64,000 bases of DNA. It comes from Phyto melanocephala. Its lineage: Eukaryota > Arthropoda > Insecta > Diptera > Rhinophoridae. Position 1 is the stretch's first letter; each line of letters begins with the position of its first letter. The stretch lies in the NCBI GenBank assembly GCA_941918925.1, contig OW799233.1, forward strand, positions 74,949,078 through 75,013,077, in the 5' to 3' direction. Position numbers and translations under genes: made by a program. Below, in pieces: positions 10,783-22,777 of the stretch. The notes under the pieces were generated by a model. It saw only the letters and a program-made list of their open reading frames with translations, made no database searches and was not told the origin of the DNA.

Positions 10783-12179
10783 TTTTAGTCCGTCAATTTT
10801 TGATATGGTATCGAAAAATTATTAGGAACAAATTCTTGGCATTCGACGAAATGAAGGTAGAGGAAACATTTAAGTACGACCGTTGGGGAACGTAAGTAGT
10901 TTTTAAAGTGAGTGTCGTAAAGAAAATATTAATTTTATATGTGGTAAAATAGCTTTTGATCAGTCTTTATCTGGAGCAGGACCAGATCGAATTTTCTGTC
11001 AGGCTATATGTTTTCTGGAAAAGCGCTATCACTAAGGTTCTCAAAGAAAGTTCTCCGTGAATGGTTATGATAGATGTTTCAAGCAACCAGGTAATCATAG
11101 AAGAGAAGAGAAATAAGAGATAAAGGACACCATATATAGGTTAATTTTTTTTGGCGCTGGCAAGAAAAGCATAGGCCCCATTTTGATAAAAAAAAAGAAA
11201 ATCGTCCATATCTATGTAATACGAAATACCGCTAGGATATTTATATATATGTATGTAGAAGCAAATTTGGAAGCCGTTAAATTTAGCTTACACAAAATTT
11301 TCGTTTTTATTGTTTTTTTTTGTACATTAAATATTATTTTATGCATGCTTTAAATTAAGTTTTTTTTATAATTTTTAAGTTTGATATTTTTTTATATTTA
11401 TTTCATTTTTTTTATCTAGTGTTTATATACATACATACATAAAAATTGTTTTGTTTTTTTTTTTGTTTGCAATTTTACTCGCAATAGTAGAATATTCATT
11501 TTTATCCTTTATACTATACTAGATTTTAGAGAGCTCTTTATGTCTAAATAGGTGAATTAAAAAAGGAAAAGGATTTCGTTTTTTTTGTTTTTTTTTCATA
11601 TAAATTATAAACCCATTTTGGGACTGATCTATATAGATTGTGAGTAGCATTGCAAAAAAATAACTTATAGTAAAGACTAGTGTATAATTTTGTTAATTTA
11701 TGTTTCCGATAGGTGTAGAAACGCTACCGGATATATTGTGAATAATTTGTTATTTTATGGTAATTTATAAATACTATCGTTATTTTTTTTTTGTGATTTA
11801 AAGTTTGTAAATTATATTGTTAAACATATCATAATTATATAGCTTTATTAGAATAGTGTATTAATAAATAAAAAATAATGTCTTGATTATTATATAAGGA
11901 AATAATGATGGCTTAAATAAGTATTTGTGTTGGAGTGGTGAGATAAAGCAGTAAAGGTAAGCGGATTTGTGGGGTCATTATTAATGAAGTGGAGTACTGT
12001 GACCATGGTTGGGTTGGGCGGCTGGAGAATAACATCCTTCTCCTGCAATTATGATGTATCATTAGTAGTAACGCTAGTTTCAGTTTTTTTATTGTTTACA
12101 TACCTGTGGCTAGGGTAATGGGAGGGATCACACCGTGATGAGTCAATATGCGGGGCTAATCGGCTGCAAACAATTATCC
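10783..12179. other. AT-rich interval without recognisable genes
   Basis: No coding frame or repeat with a clear identity was found. It includes T-rich runs (11290-11460) and moderately complex stretches. It may hold the LTR and 5' leader of Pao element 1, since Gag coding sequence begins at about 12180, but no LTR pair could be established. Confidence 0.35.
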
Positions 12180-12779
12180 TGGTGCATATAAGGTTTTGTA
12201 ACAAGATTTTGTTTGATATTCTGAACGTTAGCGAAGAATCAGGCCAATCTATTCAACTATTACAACGGACAGTTAATGGATGTATTCAGGCGGTGTAGGA
12301 ACTGACACTTGGGACCCAATTCTAGTATATATTTGCTCAAAAAAGCTCCCCGAACTCTTTTAAAAGAATTTGAAAATTCTCTCCAGGAAATTACAAAAGT
12401 TCCAACATGGGAACAATTTAACACATTTCTAAGACTTTGGCATCAATAGCGGCAATTACACAGTCAACTAGCAAGCCTTACTCACAAAAAAAAGGAAAAT
12501 ACCAAATCATTGGTTAAACAAAATCGTATAAACACTTTTCATACCCATACGACTCATATAGAAAATGGTTCAAAAGATAAAAGACAATTTTCATCAGCTA
12601 GGGTACAGAAAAATTACACAAATCAAAAATGTCAACTTTGTAAAGAGTGTCACCATCTGCGATCATGCCCAAAATTTTTAGAACAAAATGTGAGTGATAG
12701 AATTCACATTGTAAGAGTCACTAATTCATGTTATAATTGTCTCTCTGTAGGCCACAGTGTCAGGGAATGTAGAATGTAG
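12180..12779 (+). pseudogene. Pao element 1: gag 3' part with zinc knuckles
   Basis: Degenerate frames from 12180 carry a Pao-type Gag segment (LFDILNVSEESGQSIQLLQR), then a helix region. An open frame from 12510 contains CQLCKECHHLRSC...FLEQNVSDRIHIV...SCYNCLSVGHSVREC. This is the CX2CX3HX4C plus CX2CX4HX4C pattern of Pao/BEL nucleocapsid. The frame overlaps the next one (12757) with a shift. The upstream half of gag is missing or too decayed to see. Confidence 0.75.
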
Positions 12780-13782
12780 CAGATTTAATTGCAGATTATG
12801 TAATCAAAGACGCAATACTTTATTACATAAGGGTTCAGAAGCCCAATTCACAAATCAAAATAGTGTTCCAACTCGTCCTAATACAAGCTCCGCAGCACGA
12901 ATCAACAATATACAGACCACACGCACATCAATTTCTAATAATTCTATCCCAAATAATACATCCTTGACCCTACAAGAGAATAAACAACTTAGTCAATCTC
13001 CCAGCGAGCGAGAAACATTGCTATTCACTGCTATAGTGCACTTAGAAATAAGAGGCGAAAGATTTCAGGCAAGAGCAATCATCGACCCTGGATCTCAGTC
13101 AACTTTCATATCGGACAAATTAAAAAACCGATTAAATCTACTCAATAAACGAAATTTTGTTCATGTAACAGTTTTGAATCAAAACATTTCCGAAACTTTA
13201 AACAAAGCTTGTTTATTTAACCTTTGCTCAAGGGTAGATAAAAACTTTAAATTAGAAGTATGGACTTCCGTACTAAAGACCCTACCATCTAATTTACCAC
13301 CACAAACCTTAAACTTGCAACATTTCAATGGGACTGCTAAATTAGAACTTGCAGATCCTCAATTCAATAAAAGTAGACCCATCGACCTGCTAATAGGCCT
13401 CGATTTAGGCCCCTCAATCTATTGCATGGAAACACCGATGCGGTCTAATGCCTCCCTTTTTGCACAAAAAACAGTATTTGGCTGGATTGTGGGGGGACCA
13501 ATTTCTACACCACCAAATACGAAATCAACGATTTCATTACTTAACACATCGTCCCTTGACCACATCCTCACACGCTTTTGGGAGGTGGAGGAAACCCCAA
13601 AACAAAATTTGAGGTCAGATGAGGACACATTTTGCGAAAACAATTTTAAATCGACAACACGCAGAAACAATTCAGGAAGGTATATAGTTACCCTTCCCTT
13701 TAAAAATGGCAAAGAGATAGGTATCTCTAGAAATATTGCTATGGCACAGTTTATGAGAATGAAGCGCATACTCACACAGTAA
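12757..13782 (+). pseudogene. Pao element 1: third zinc knuckle, aspartic protease and linker
   Basis: This 341-codon frame starts inside the knuckle region (CRLCNQRRNTLLH). A Ser/Asn-rich spacer is followed by a protease segment ARAIIDPGSQSTFISDKL (about residues 104-121). The triad is DPG, the same form as in element 4 (VDPGSQ). Later landmarks are LADPQFNKSRPIDLLIGLDL and TVFGWIVGGP, then LTRFWEVEE and the GRYIVTLPF block that leads into RT. This is the peptidase A17-like region typical of Pao. A TAA at 13780 breaks the polyprotein just before RT. Confidence 0.85.
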
Positions 13783-14578
13783 CCCGACCTCAAAAAACAG
13801 TATAATGAGGTTATCTTAGAATATTTAGAGTTGGGACACATGAAAAAGATCTCCCCCTCGGATATAAATAAGGCACCCAATTATTATCTGCCGCATCATG
13901 CAATAATAAAACCAGAAAGGCTGACAACGAAACTTAGAGTAGTTTTCAACGCCTCCTGCCCGACGTCAAATAAGAATAGTCTTAATGACATTTTATACCC
14001 AGGACCCTTTCTTCAGCAAGATCTTGTTCTTCTGATATTAAAGTGGAGATTCTATCATTTTGTTTACAACGCCGATGTAATAAAAATGTATCGTCAAATA
14101 CTTATTGACCCAACTTAAACCCGCTACCAACGAATATTGTTTCGTAAATCTCTAAATGATCCTATTGAGGATTATGAACTCCTAACTGTTACGTTTGAAG
14201 TAAATTGCGCACCATTTTTGGCCATAAGGACACTGCTTCAATTAGCAGAATATGTCAAAACAACACACCCTCTCGCGTCAACCATTTTACAACAAAATAT
14301 GTATGTAGATGATGTTTTAGCTGGAGGACACACATTGAACGATGTCATAAAATCTAAAAATTAACTAATAACTGTTTTAAAATCTGCTGGATTTGAGTTG
14401 ATGAAATGGACGTCAAATGATCCACGAGTAATCCAGGATTTACCAATTGAAAACCTCTCACCGCTCGATTGGCTAAATTTGTCAGAAAACGCCCGAATAA
14501 AATGGAAAATTTTGTCAGACTCCTTTACATTCACTGCACCAGAAAACGAATTCAAAGAAATCTACACCAAAAGATAAG
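13783..14578 (+). pseudogene. Pao element 1: reverse transcriptase
   Basis: Three frames give an RT. First come NYYLPHHAIIKPERLTTKLRVVFNAS and FVYNADVIKMYRQIL (13831-14118), which includes the first catalytic Asp. Next, after a TAA, comes FRKSLND...ELLTVTFEVNCAPFLAIRTL, and then MYVDDVLAGG at about 14297-14326 with an intact YVDD. The thumb part (WTSNDPR, IKWKILSD) is decayed. Stops at 14116, 14362 and 14575 inactivate it. Confidence 0.85.
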
Positions 14579-15100
14579 TTTTATGTACAATTGCAAAATT
14601 CTTTGACCCTTGTGGATGGATAGCACCAGTAATTGTAGACGCGAAATTAATCATGCAAGAGATTTGGTTAGATAAAATAAAAAAAAAAAAATTATATATT
14701 GAAGCCCATAGTTTGTCTCAAATGGAAAAAATTTGTAAGGAATTGTTCTGCCATTAATACCTTAAAAATTCCTCGTTGGATTCAATACACCCCAGATTGT
14801 CAAGTAGAGATTCACGGGTTCAGTGACGCGTCAGAAAAAGCATATTCTGCGACTCTTTACGTCCGAATACAATCTGAATACTCAAGCATATATACATTTC
14901 TACTGGCTTCAAAAACACGCGTAGCTCCCATAAAACAGATTTCATTACCCCGTTTAGAGCTTTGTGGATCCGTCTTGCTGGCAAACCTTGCATCAGCAAC
15001 CTTACCAAAGTCAATACATATTATTGGACTGACTCAACCATTGTACTGGCCTGGCTAAAGAAACTCCCTTGCACTTGGAATACCTTTGTCGGAAACCGTG
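14579..15100 (+). pseudogene. Pao element 1: RNase H, left part
   Basis: After a connection segment (FFDPCGWIAPVIVDAKLIMQEIW) the frame from 14699 carries VEIHGFSDASEKAYSATLYV, TRVAPIKQISLPRLELCG and then the YYWTDSTIVLAWLKK-like block in a shifted frame. It is cut at 15100 by the LTR of element 2 within FVGNRV. The frame resumes at 22778 with VSEIVDKIGNQNWQHIDSKENPADIASRG, which shows a single RNase H interrupted by the insertion. Confidence 0.85.
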
Positions 15101-15388
15101 TGTTCGGTCACAACTACGAACGAATATTAACTATCATTTAATATTATAAATTCAATTATTTTTACTCAATATGTAATCAATTCAGTCTTTTAAATATCAT
15201 ACAAGCTATTGTGAACTTATTTATATTTCTCTTTTTCTCTATAATTTATAACTGTTTATTTCTTACTTGCAAACTTCAACTTAATCTGTAACAAATTTTT
15301 GTACAGCCTTTCTTATTATAACAATAAAGGAGATCACACCACATCGTTCATCGTTAAAAGTTAATACATTTATTTTTTCGTTTATATA
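15101..15388 (+). repeat. 5' LTR of Pao element 2
   Basis: It aligns over its whole length with 22500-22772. Relative to the 3' copy it has about 9 extra bases after CACAACTAC and a different T/C-rich tract near 15220. It is followed by TTTCGGCGACCGTGACAGG, the likely primer-binding region. Confidence 0.92.
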
Positions 15389-15517
15389 TTTCGGCGACCG
15401 TGACAGGACAGTTAAAATTATAAGAAAAAGTTAATAATTCGCTTAAAACAAAACATTTTCATAAAATAAAATCTAAATGCAAATTTAAATAAACATTTAA
15501 AGTCAAAGTTAATAAAG

Positions 15518-17845
15518 AACAAGTAAGAGCACTATATTCGGCTGTGCCGAATCTTTTATACCCACCACCAATTTTGTATACATTTAATGCACAATATTTA
15601 TTATTCTGTTAATCATTATGGAATAATCTCTTTATAATAAAATATGTATCACTTTCTTTGTAGAGGGTGGTTAAATCTTAAGGGCCCATGTTGAAGGTGC
15701 ACTACACCTAGACTTTAAATTTGTTTTCTACATTTCACTTGACATTTCTCAATCTCAAACCTACTCAATTTGATCCGTGGAAAGATACGCAAATGAGCAA
15801 CGCTTTAAAGTTATTCAAGTTTTTTTTATAAAAATGGGCGTTCAAATCAAAATGCATTTTGTGCACTTCGTAATTCTTTTCATCAACATAATCGTTCAAA
15901 TTCGTCCACAATCGGGAGAATTGTAAAAAATATTTAAATTTCTGCAAAACAGGTCTGTATAAAATATTAGAAAATCTGCGAATGCCTCCTTAGTTCGTTG
16001 AATGGGAACCACTGCTGGTTTTTGCGATAGTGTGGCAAAAGAGCAGTCAACCTCGCCTCATCACCATGCCCAACAATTGAGCATCAACATTGTCATTAAA
16101 AATTTGGACCATCAGATAGAGGAGTGGCGCCAAGCATGGGGGGGGGGGGCATTTGACCGATATTTTGTTAAATACATAATTGAACTATACAAATATTATA
16201 ATTACAAAAAGAAATAATAATAATATCTAAGTAATTTGTGTTTTAAAGTTTCTGCTAATAAATACAACTTAGATATTTCAATATAGTCCTTTATTTTCCC
16301 AAAAACTTTGTCAATAGAGAAATTACACGAATTTAAGATAAACCGTTATATGGGAGGTAGGCGTTAAAGTGGGCGTGTCACCTAAACTTTTTGGCACAAC
16401 AATTACATTGATTAGAAGGATACACGTAGCAAATTTGATCATCAAACCTCTAACATTGGCGGTTTTATAAGCTTTTAAATTTCATTAACGGTAAATAACG
16501 TGAAAAGTGGGCGTTATAGTAGGCGTGTCAAAGTAGTTTTTGCGAATGAGTACAACTTAGATGTTTCAATATAGCCCTTTATTATTCCAAAATCTTTATT
16601 AATAGAGAAGTTATATGAATTTTAGGTAAAGCGTTATATTGGAGGTGGACGTAAAAGTGGGCGTTGCACCTTAATTTTCTGGCACAGTAATGACATTGCC
16701 TAGGGGGATATACGTAGCAAATTTGATCATCATACCTCTAATTTTGGTGGTTTTATGAACTTTTAAATTTCATTAACGGTAGATAACGTGAAAAGTGGGC
16801 GTTATAGTAGGCATGTCAAAGTTGTTTTTGCGAATGAGTACAACTTAGGTGTTTCAATATAGCCCTTTATTATTCCAAAATCTTTATTAATAGAGAAATT
16901 ATATGAATTTTAGGTAAAGCGTTATATGGGAGGTGGGCGTAAAAGTGGGCGTGGCACCTTAATTTTCTGGCACAGTAATGACATTGCCTAGTTGGATATA
17001 CCTAGCAAATTTTATCATCATATCTCTAATATTGGTGGTTTTATGAGCTTTTTAATTTCATTAACGTTGGATAACGTAAAAAGTAGGCGTTATAGTAGGC
17101 GTGTCAAAGTTATTTTTGCGAATGAGTACAACTTAGGTGTTTCAATATAGCCCTTTATTATTCCAAAATCTTTAATAATAGAGAAATTATATGAATTTTA
17201 GCTAAAACGTTATATGGGAGGTGGGCGTAAAAGTGGGCGTGGCATATTGATTTTCAGTTACAAAAAAGCGTGTCACCAAAAAGCAAAGTGTGCAAAATTT
17301 CAGAGTCGTACATCCAATTTTGTTGCTTTTATGACGTTTTTGTTTTTAAATATACCGAAAAATACACTGTGCGGTATAAATTTTCGTACATTTTGATCGA
17401 TAACTCCTCTTCTAATGCATAGATTTAGATAATTTTCAGCGAATAATATTGATTTTACTTAGGAAATATATATTCGAAGTTTCATGAGTCTACGTTAATC
17501 CGTTTGGACACAATTCCATTTTATTCGATGTTCGAAGGACACGGTATTTTCGACCTACTCTTGCTTTTCGAGCTATAACTCTCTTCCTAATATTCCGATT
17601 TAGCCCATTTTCAATACGAAACAAACCTTGTCTATAAGAAAGATTGAGCCCCCTAGCTATTTCGGTGCGACCTCTATCGTGCTTTTAATAGACGGACAGA
17701 TGGACGGACATAGCTAGATCGTCATCAAATCAAACCCTGATTCAGAATATATATACTTTATGGGGTCTAAAATGGATATTTCGATGTGTTACAAATGGAA
17801 TGACAAAATGAATATACCCCCACCATTTTTTTGGTGGCGGGTATA
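15518..17845 (-). mobile_element. DINE-B copy 2, in the leader of Pao element 2
   Basis: Inverted relative to copy 1. The 3' end (AACAAGTAAGAGC, TTCGGCTGTGCCGAA hairpin, TATACCCACCACCAATTTTG) is at 15518 and the 5' end (CCATTTTTTTGGTGGCGGGTATAA) at 17845. The fossil mariner starts at 15663 after TA and is truncated at about 16235 by a deletion that removed its second terminus. At least three ~288-bp tandem units lie between about 16344 and 17210. Confidence 0.85.
16344..17215 (-). repeat. ~288-bp tandem repeat inside DINE-B copy 2
   Basis: The GTTATAT(G/T)GGAGGT(G/A)G(G/A)CGT landmark recurs at about 16344, 16630, 16920 and 17208, with shared GTAGGCGTGTCAAAGT and ATTTCATTAACGGTA blocks between. 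It is the same unit as in copy 1 (opposite strand) with one more repeat. Confidence 0.82.
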
Positions 17846-18350
17846 AAAATTTGTTGTTAGTGTCATCATCGCTGCATACTGCGCAAATCATTATCATCAA
17901 CATCGGTAAATTAAGTTGTGCATGGCTCAATCGCTGCGTTCGTATTCATTAACCTCTACTCATCAACATCATCATTGTCAATAATTGAAATATTTTTAGT
18001 CGTTAACATCAAATCAAATCAGTTTTGTCGCTCTTAAAAAAATAAATTCAACAATTCACGTAACTAAGAGAAATATTAACTCTTATCTTCATTGCTCATC
18101 GTTATTGTTCTGCTTTAATTTACAAGCAAACATACATACATACGCACATCTATCGCATCATATATAAATTCCGGTTTACTAGTGTTGGGTATTTTCCACA
18201 TTTACCAGTGCTGATTTTTTTTAGCCTGTTTTAAAACCTTTTGCTGTCGATTGGTACCATTTGGAAAAATTTATTTGATATTTGGAAATTGATCATTTTG
18301 TTAAACAAATTTACTGAGTTGCTAAATTTTTATAACAAATAGTTAGTGAC

Positions 18351-19274
18351 GATGAAAATACAAATAAAGCAAAGATTGATTTGTCTTCATTAAAAGTGCA
18401 GAGAGGCACAACTTCAACTTCAACATTTTCACATCAAAGTCATCTTCTAAAGTTAAAGCTCCCAAAATTTGATGGAAAATATTCAGAAAATTCTCGATTC
18501 ATCACCACGTTTAAAATGTTAGTTCAAGATGAAACATGTATTCCTACTATCGACAAATTTAATTATTTGTTGAATTGTCTCAGCGGTCAAGCTTTGGCTG
18601 TTGTAGAACCATTTCAAGTCGTAGAAGAAAACTATCAGAAAGCTCTAGACTGTTTAAAGGATCGCTACGATAACAAATCTTTGATTTTTATGGATAATGT
18701 AAATTCTTTATTCTCTATTCTACCCGTTCAAAAATATAATGCTACATCCTTACGTTCAATAATATAAAACGTTGCAGCTCTTCGAAGCTCGTTGCTGTCC
18801 TTAGGCTCAGAACAAGACGTGATGAATGCTGTTATAATACATATTCTCTTATCAAAGATTGATTCAGAATCTAAAGCTGTTTATGATGAAAAACAAGACT
18901 TTAATAAATTGCCGTCATGGGATGACTGTTATTCGATCTTAAGTCGTCGGTGTCAATTTCTTGAAAGCCGAATAACTGATGCCGAATCTGTTATTAGTCG
19001 TGAATACAAATTTAAGTTCAAAGGTAAACGTATAGGGTCATCCCTCGTTATATCAAACGCGTTGTGTGAATATTGCCAAAGTAAAGAACATTTTATCGGA
19101 AGTTGTACTTCATATTTATCGTTGCCCGACCACGTCGTTTTGATTTTATCAAGGTGGCTCACCTCTGCATTAATTGTCTTCGTAAGGGTCATATGTTGTC
19201 GAAATCGAGATCCCGAATTTATCGTGTTTCTCATCATTCGTCGTTTTATATTTAAGATTCGCAATTGTTCTTAG
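18351..19274 (+). pseudogene. Pao element 2: gag
   Basis: The open frame around 18381-18767 lacks an ATG. It encodes LKLKLPKFDGKYSENSRF, matching the Pao Gag block in which L(P)K(F/L)(D/N)G precedes a W/F..F segment (compare KFNGDYLKWRAFF in element 3). It continues as ...YLLNCLSGQALAVV and YQKALDCLKDRYDN. After a TAA at 18765 the same frame goes on (18792-19274) with LLSKIDSESKAVYDE and CEYCQSKEHFIGSC. A second knuckle (HLCINCLRKGH) is visible in another frame at about 19158. It is dead through stops, a frameshift and loss of the start. Confidence 0.8.
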
Positions 19275-20431
19275 ATCAACAACAATCTTTGGATCGGTCT
19301 TCACAACGTAATTCACTTTCGAACTCAGTCCCCTTTCAACAAACATCATCAAATTTTCATTCTTCGTCATCAGCTAAACCGTCGACCTCGTATCAGCTAA
19401 GTTCAATTCAGCAGACATCAAAAGAACCGAATAATGCAGCAGCCATACATTTAACAACTAATTCAGCTTTTGTTACCCGCAGTAATCGTCGTGTTTTACT
19501 TCCTACCGCCATAGTTTACATAAAAGGAAACTTGCAGCCTTTAAGAGCCCTTTTAGATTCTTGTTCTGAAGTAAACTTAATCACTCAAGATGCTGTTAGT
19601 CGTCTTCGTCTTCAACAATCAAGGTCTTTTCAAGAAATAGCTGGGGTTTCAGATATTCGTATTCAACTTAAATATAAAATTAATGCTACAGTCAAATCTC
19701 GCATATCGGATTTCGAGTTTACCACAATATTCTTAGTCACGAAATCAATTTCCTCACAGCAACCAGCAGAACGTATTAACACAGAATGGAATATTCCTGC
19801 AGATCTGCAATTAGCGGATCCACAATTTAACAAGCCACAGCGTATTGATTTACTTCTGAGTTCCGAAATTTTCTTTGACTTGTTGCTTGATGGCAAAATT
19901 TATCTTGGAGATGGTATGCCATATTTAACAAATACAACCCTTGGATGGATAATCGTAGATGACCTTCTTACATCTAATATTACCGAATTAGAATTAAAGA
20001 AGAATGAAATCACTCAAATTTTGGACAAATCTGGTCTTAAATTATCTAAATGGAGCTCCAACTGTCCACAATTAACTAATTCAAATGATGAATTGCCTTT
20101 TAAACTTAATAGTGAAAATATTACTAAAGCACTCGGAATGTCTTGGAAGCCTGATAGCGATGTCTTTTGTTTTCGGTTTGACTTCTCAAGTATTGAAACT
20201 CCAACAAAGCGGTCAGTAGTATCAGCAGTTGCTAGAATATTAGATATTCTTGGATTATTAAGTCCTATCGTAACAGTATGTAAAATTTTAATACAAGAAA
20301 TGTGGAAGCAACAAATTGATTGGGATTCACCCTTAAACGAACAATTAAGAAATCGTTGTTCTCAAATTGAACGAAAATTACCTCAAATTAATAAAATTGA
20401 AATTCCTCGATTTCTGAAGATAACTCCATGA
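19265..20431 (+). pseudogene. Pao element 2: protease fused to RT thumb (RT core deleted)
   Basis: This 388-codon frame begins in the Gag tail (Ser/Gln-rich). It has a protease with RALLDSCSEVNLITQDAV (about residues 97-114), where the usual DSG is DSC. LADPQFNKPQRIDLLL and NTTLGWIIV follow, as expected. The sequence then passes at once into VDDLLTSNITELELK, the stretch that normally follows the RT YVDD box, and on through LKLSKWSSNCPQL, LGMSWKP and LSPIVTVCKILIQEMW. The whole linker plus RT fingers and palm (about 270 residues, from element 3 spacing) are absent, yet the frame is open. RNase H follows after the stop at 20429. Confidence 0.85.
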
Positions 20432-21270
20432 TTAAAATTTGATATTCATGACTTTTCGGACGCCTCCCAATCAGCTTATGGATGCTGTATATATACTAGA
20501 GTAGCTGGACCTCATGGACTTCAAGTACGTTTACTTATTACAAAATCAAGGGTTGCACCAGTGAAACAACAATCATTACCCAGATTAGAGCTGTGTGCCG
20601 CTTTATTGTTAAGTCGAACATGGTTAAAAATTAGAGATCAATTTCAAGACCATTATAATTTTCGTAAATATTTTTGAACAGATTCTAAAATCGTTTTAAA
20701 TTTTCTCGAAACCCATTCGTCATCATATGTATGTTTCGTCACTAATAGAGTTGCAGAAATTCAAAGTATAACCAACAATATATCTTGGCGACACGTTCCA
20801 TCAAAACAGAATCCTGCAGATGTCGTATCTCGAGGTTGTCTTGCTGCAAATTAACGTCTACAATCTGGTTCAATGGTCCAGATTTTCTTACCAAAAGTTA
20901 GAATTGTTGGCCCCAAAGCTGTAATACTAATATTAAACTACCATCATCAGAAATCAGAAAATCATTGTTTAAAACAACAATTACCGCTAACTCAGTGATT
21001 TTACAGATTATTGAAAATCAATCGTCGTTTCTTCGGATTTTGCACATCATCATTTATGTTCATCGCTTATTTCACAAACAAAACGAAATTTATACATAAC
21101 AGCTAAAGAACTACAATTATCATTTTGGAAAGTAATTTACGATATCCAACAAATATCAATCAAGGAAGAAATTGATTATCTTCAGAAAGGTAAAACATTA
21201 CAACCTACGCTACAAAAATTATCACCATTTTTACAGGACATTCCGAGTTACAAAAAATCTCTATGGATAC
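20432..21270 (+). pseudogene. Pao element 2: RNase H and linker
   Basis: After a TGA the same frame reads FDIHDFSDASQSAYGCCIYTRV, KSRVAPVKQQSLPRLELCAALLL, a TDSKIVLNFLETHSSSYVCF block and ISWRHVPSKQNPADVVSRGC. These are RNase H motifs of Pao pol, including the terminal NPAD..SRG. Stops (20676, 20852) and frame changes follow. The linker to integrase (20870-21270) is degenerate. Confidence 0.8.
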
Positions 21271-21276
21271 TGAGAG

Positions 21277-22521
21277 TTGGTGGCAGATAAGCAAACGCAA
21301 CTTTACCATACGAAACTAGGTTTCCAGCACTTCTTCCCAAGTCTCACCGTTTTACCATTCTATATATCAAACACCTTCACCAGAAGCATTTACATGCAGG
21401 ACCAAAGGCACTTCTCGGAATTCTTCGCCAAAAGGTGTGGGTCATTAACGCCAGAGATATTGTTAGGAAAGTTATTCGAAATTGTGTGCATTGTTTTAGA
21501 TATAAACATCGACTTTTACAACAATTCATGGGTGACCTTCCAGCTGATCGTCTTAATGCTCGTCGTCCATTTCTCGTTTCTGGTGTAGACTTTTGTGGCC
21601 CATTCTATACGCCTTACAGAATTAGAGGAAAACCGCCATACAAAACATACGTAGCTATTTTTGTTTTTTTTCCTCAAAGGCCATTCACATTGAGCTTGTT
21701 TCGGATTTAACAATTAATTCATTTATTTCATGCTTAGAACGATTTGTAGGTAGACGTAGAATACTTCAGCGCTTGTATTGTGACAACGCTACAAACTTTG
21801 TTGGTGCTCAATCAAGACTTAATGAATTCAAACAACGTTTCTTTGATGAAGATAATACTAAGGCTTTGATGCAATATAGTGATGTAACAGGCTTTCAGTT
21901 TTCGTTCATACCACCCCGATCTCCACACTTTGGTGGTCTATGGGAATCAGCTGTAAAGTCTACGAAAACTCTTTTGGTAAAAAGTATGTCTAACGCTGGG
22001 GTTACGTATGAAGAATTGCAAACCATTCTTATAGAAGTTGAAGCCATTTTAAACTCTCGTCCTTTGGCACCGAGATCTGATGACCCAAACGATGGAGAAG
22101 CGCTAACTCCCGCTCACATGCTTATTGGCTCGTCGTTGCTTGCTTTGCCCGATGAAAATCTACTTAAAACAATGGCAGCGTGTTAAATATTTAGAGCAGC
22201 AGTTTTGGTTGCAATGGGTACGTGACTATGTTCTTAGTCTCCAACAAAAATCACAATGGTTCAAGTCATGTGCTAACATAGAAATCGGCAGATTGGTTAT
22301 CGTGCACGAAGATAACTTACCTCCACAGCAATGGCTCCTCGCTCAAATTGTGAAAACACATCCTGGTCGTGACGGCAGAGTTCGAGTTGTAGATATCCAA
22401 ACATCTAAAGGCATGTTTCGAAGATCCATCCACAAAATTGCTCCCTTACCAATTGACGAAATATGTAGATTGAAAGAGGCCTTTCAACGGGGCGGAGTAT
22501 GTTCGGTCACAACTACATAAC
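21277..22521 (+). pseudogene. Pao element 2: integrase
   Basis: Overlapping frames cover the domain. VWVINARDIVRKVIRNCVHCFRY gives the end of the HHCC domain, and [19 protein letters not shown] gives the first catalytic Asp. [20 protein letters not shown] (about 21773-21830) gives the second Asp. [18 protein letters not shown] gives the Glu. [28 protein letters not shown] follows, and the C-terminal part ends RWLVIVHEDNLPPQQW-like, RVVDIQTSKGMFRRSIHKIAPL. The three acidic residues are present, but two frameshifts (about 21680 and 22150) break it. The last codons run into the 3' LTR. Confidence 0.88.
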
Positions 22522-22772
22522 TATCATTTAATATTCTAAATTCAATTATTTTTACTCAATATGTAATCAATTCAGTCTTTTAAATATCATACAAGCTATT
22601 GTGAACTTATTTTTTTTTTTCTCCATAGTTTATAACTGTTTATTTCTTACTTGCAAACTTCAACTAAATCTGTAACAAATTTTTGTACAGCCTTTCTTAT
22701 TATAACAATAAAGGAGATCACACCACATCGTTCATCGTTAAAAGTTAATACATTTATTTTTTCGTTTATCTA
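22500..22772 (+). repeat. 3' LTR of Pao element 2
   Basis: It begins TGTTCGGTCACAACTACATAAC and ends TTTTTTCGTTTATCTA, immediately followed by the target duplicate CCGTG (22773-22777). It is collinear with 15101-15388 with small indels and point differences. Confidence 0.92.
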
Positions 22773-22777
22773 CCGTG

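Larger units (their letters stand above)
15101..22772 (+). mobile_element. Pao/BEL element 2, nested in element 1
   Basis: LTRs at 15101-15388 and 22500-22772 both begin TGTTCGGTCACAACTAC and end TTTTTTCGTTTAT(A/C)TA. They flank gag, protease, RNase H and integrase sequences in sense orientation. The 5-bp target duplication CCGTG stands at 15096-15100 and 22773-22777. A candidate primer-binding segment (CGGCGACCGTGACAGGAC) follows the 5' LTR, and a purine-rich stretch (GGGGCGGAG) precedes the 3' LTR. The RT core is missing. A DINE-B copy occupies the leader. LTR differences (several substitutions, two indels) show some age. Confidence 0.92.

Noticed and set aside
16002..16217. 71-codon frame with a His-rich stretch (and its twin at 26148)
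   Set aside because: It lies in the decayed mariner inside DINE-B. The transposase end (GGHMSDILL) is in another frame, so this one is out of frame.
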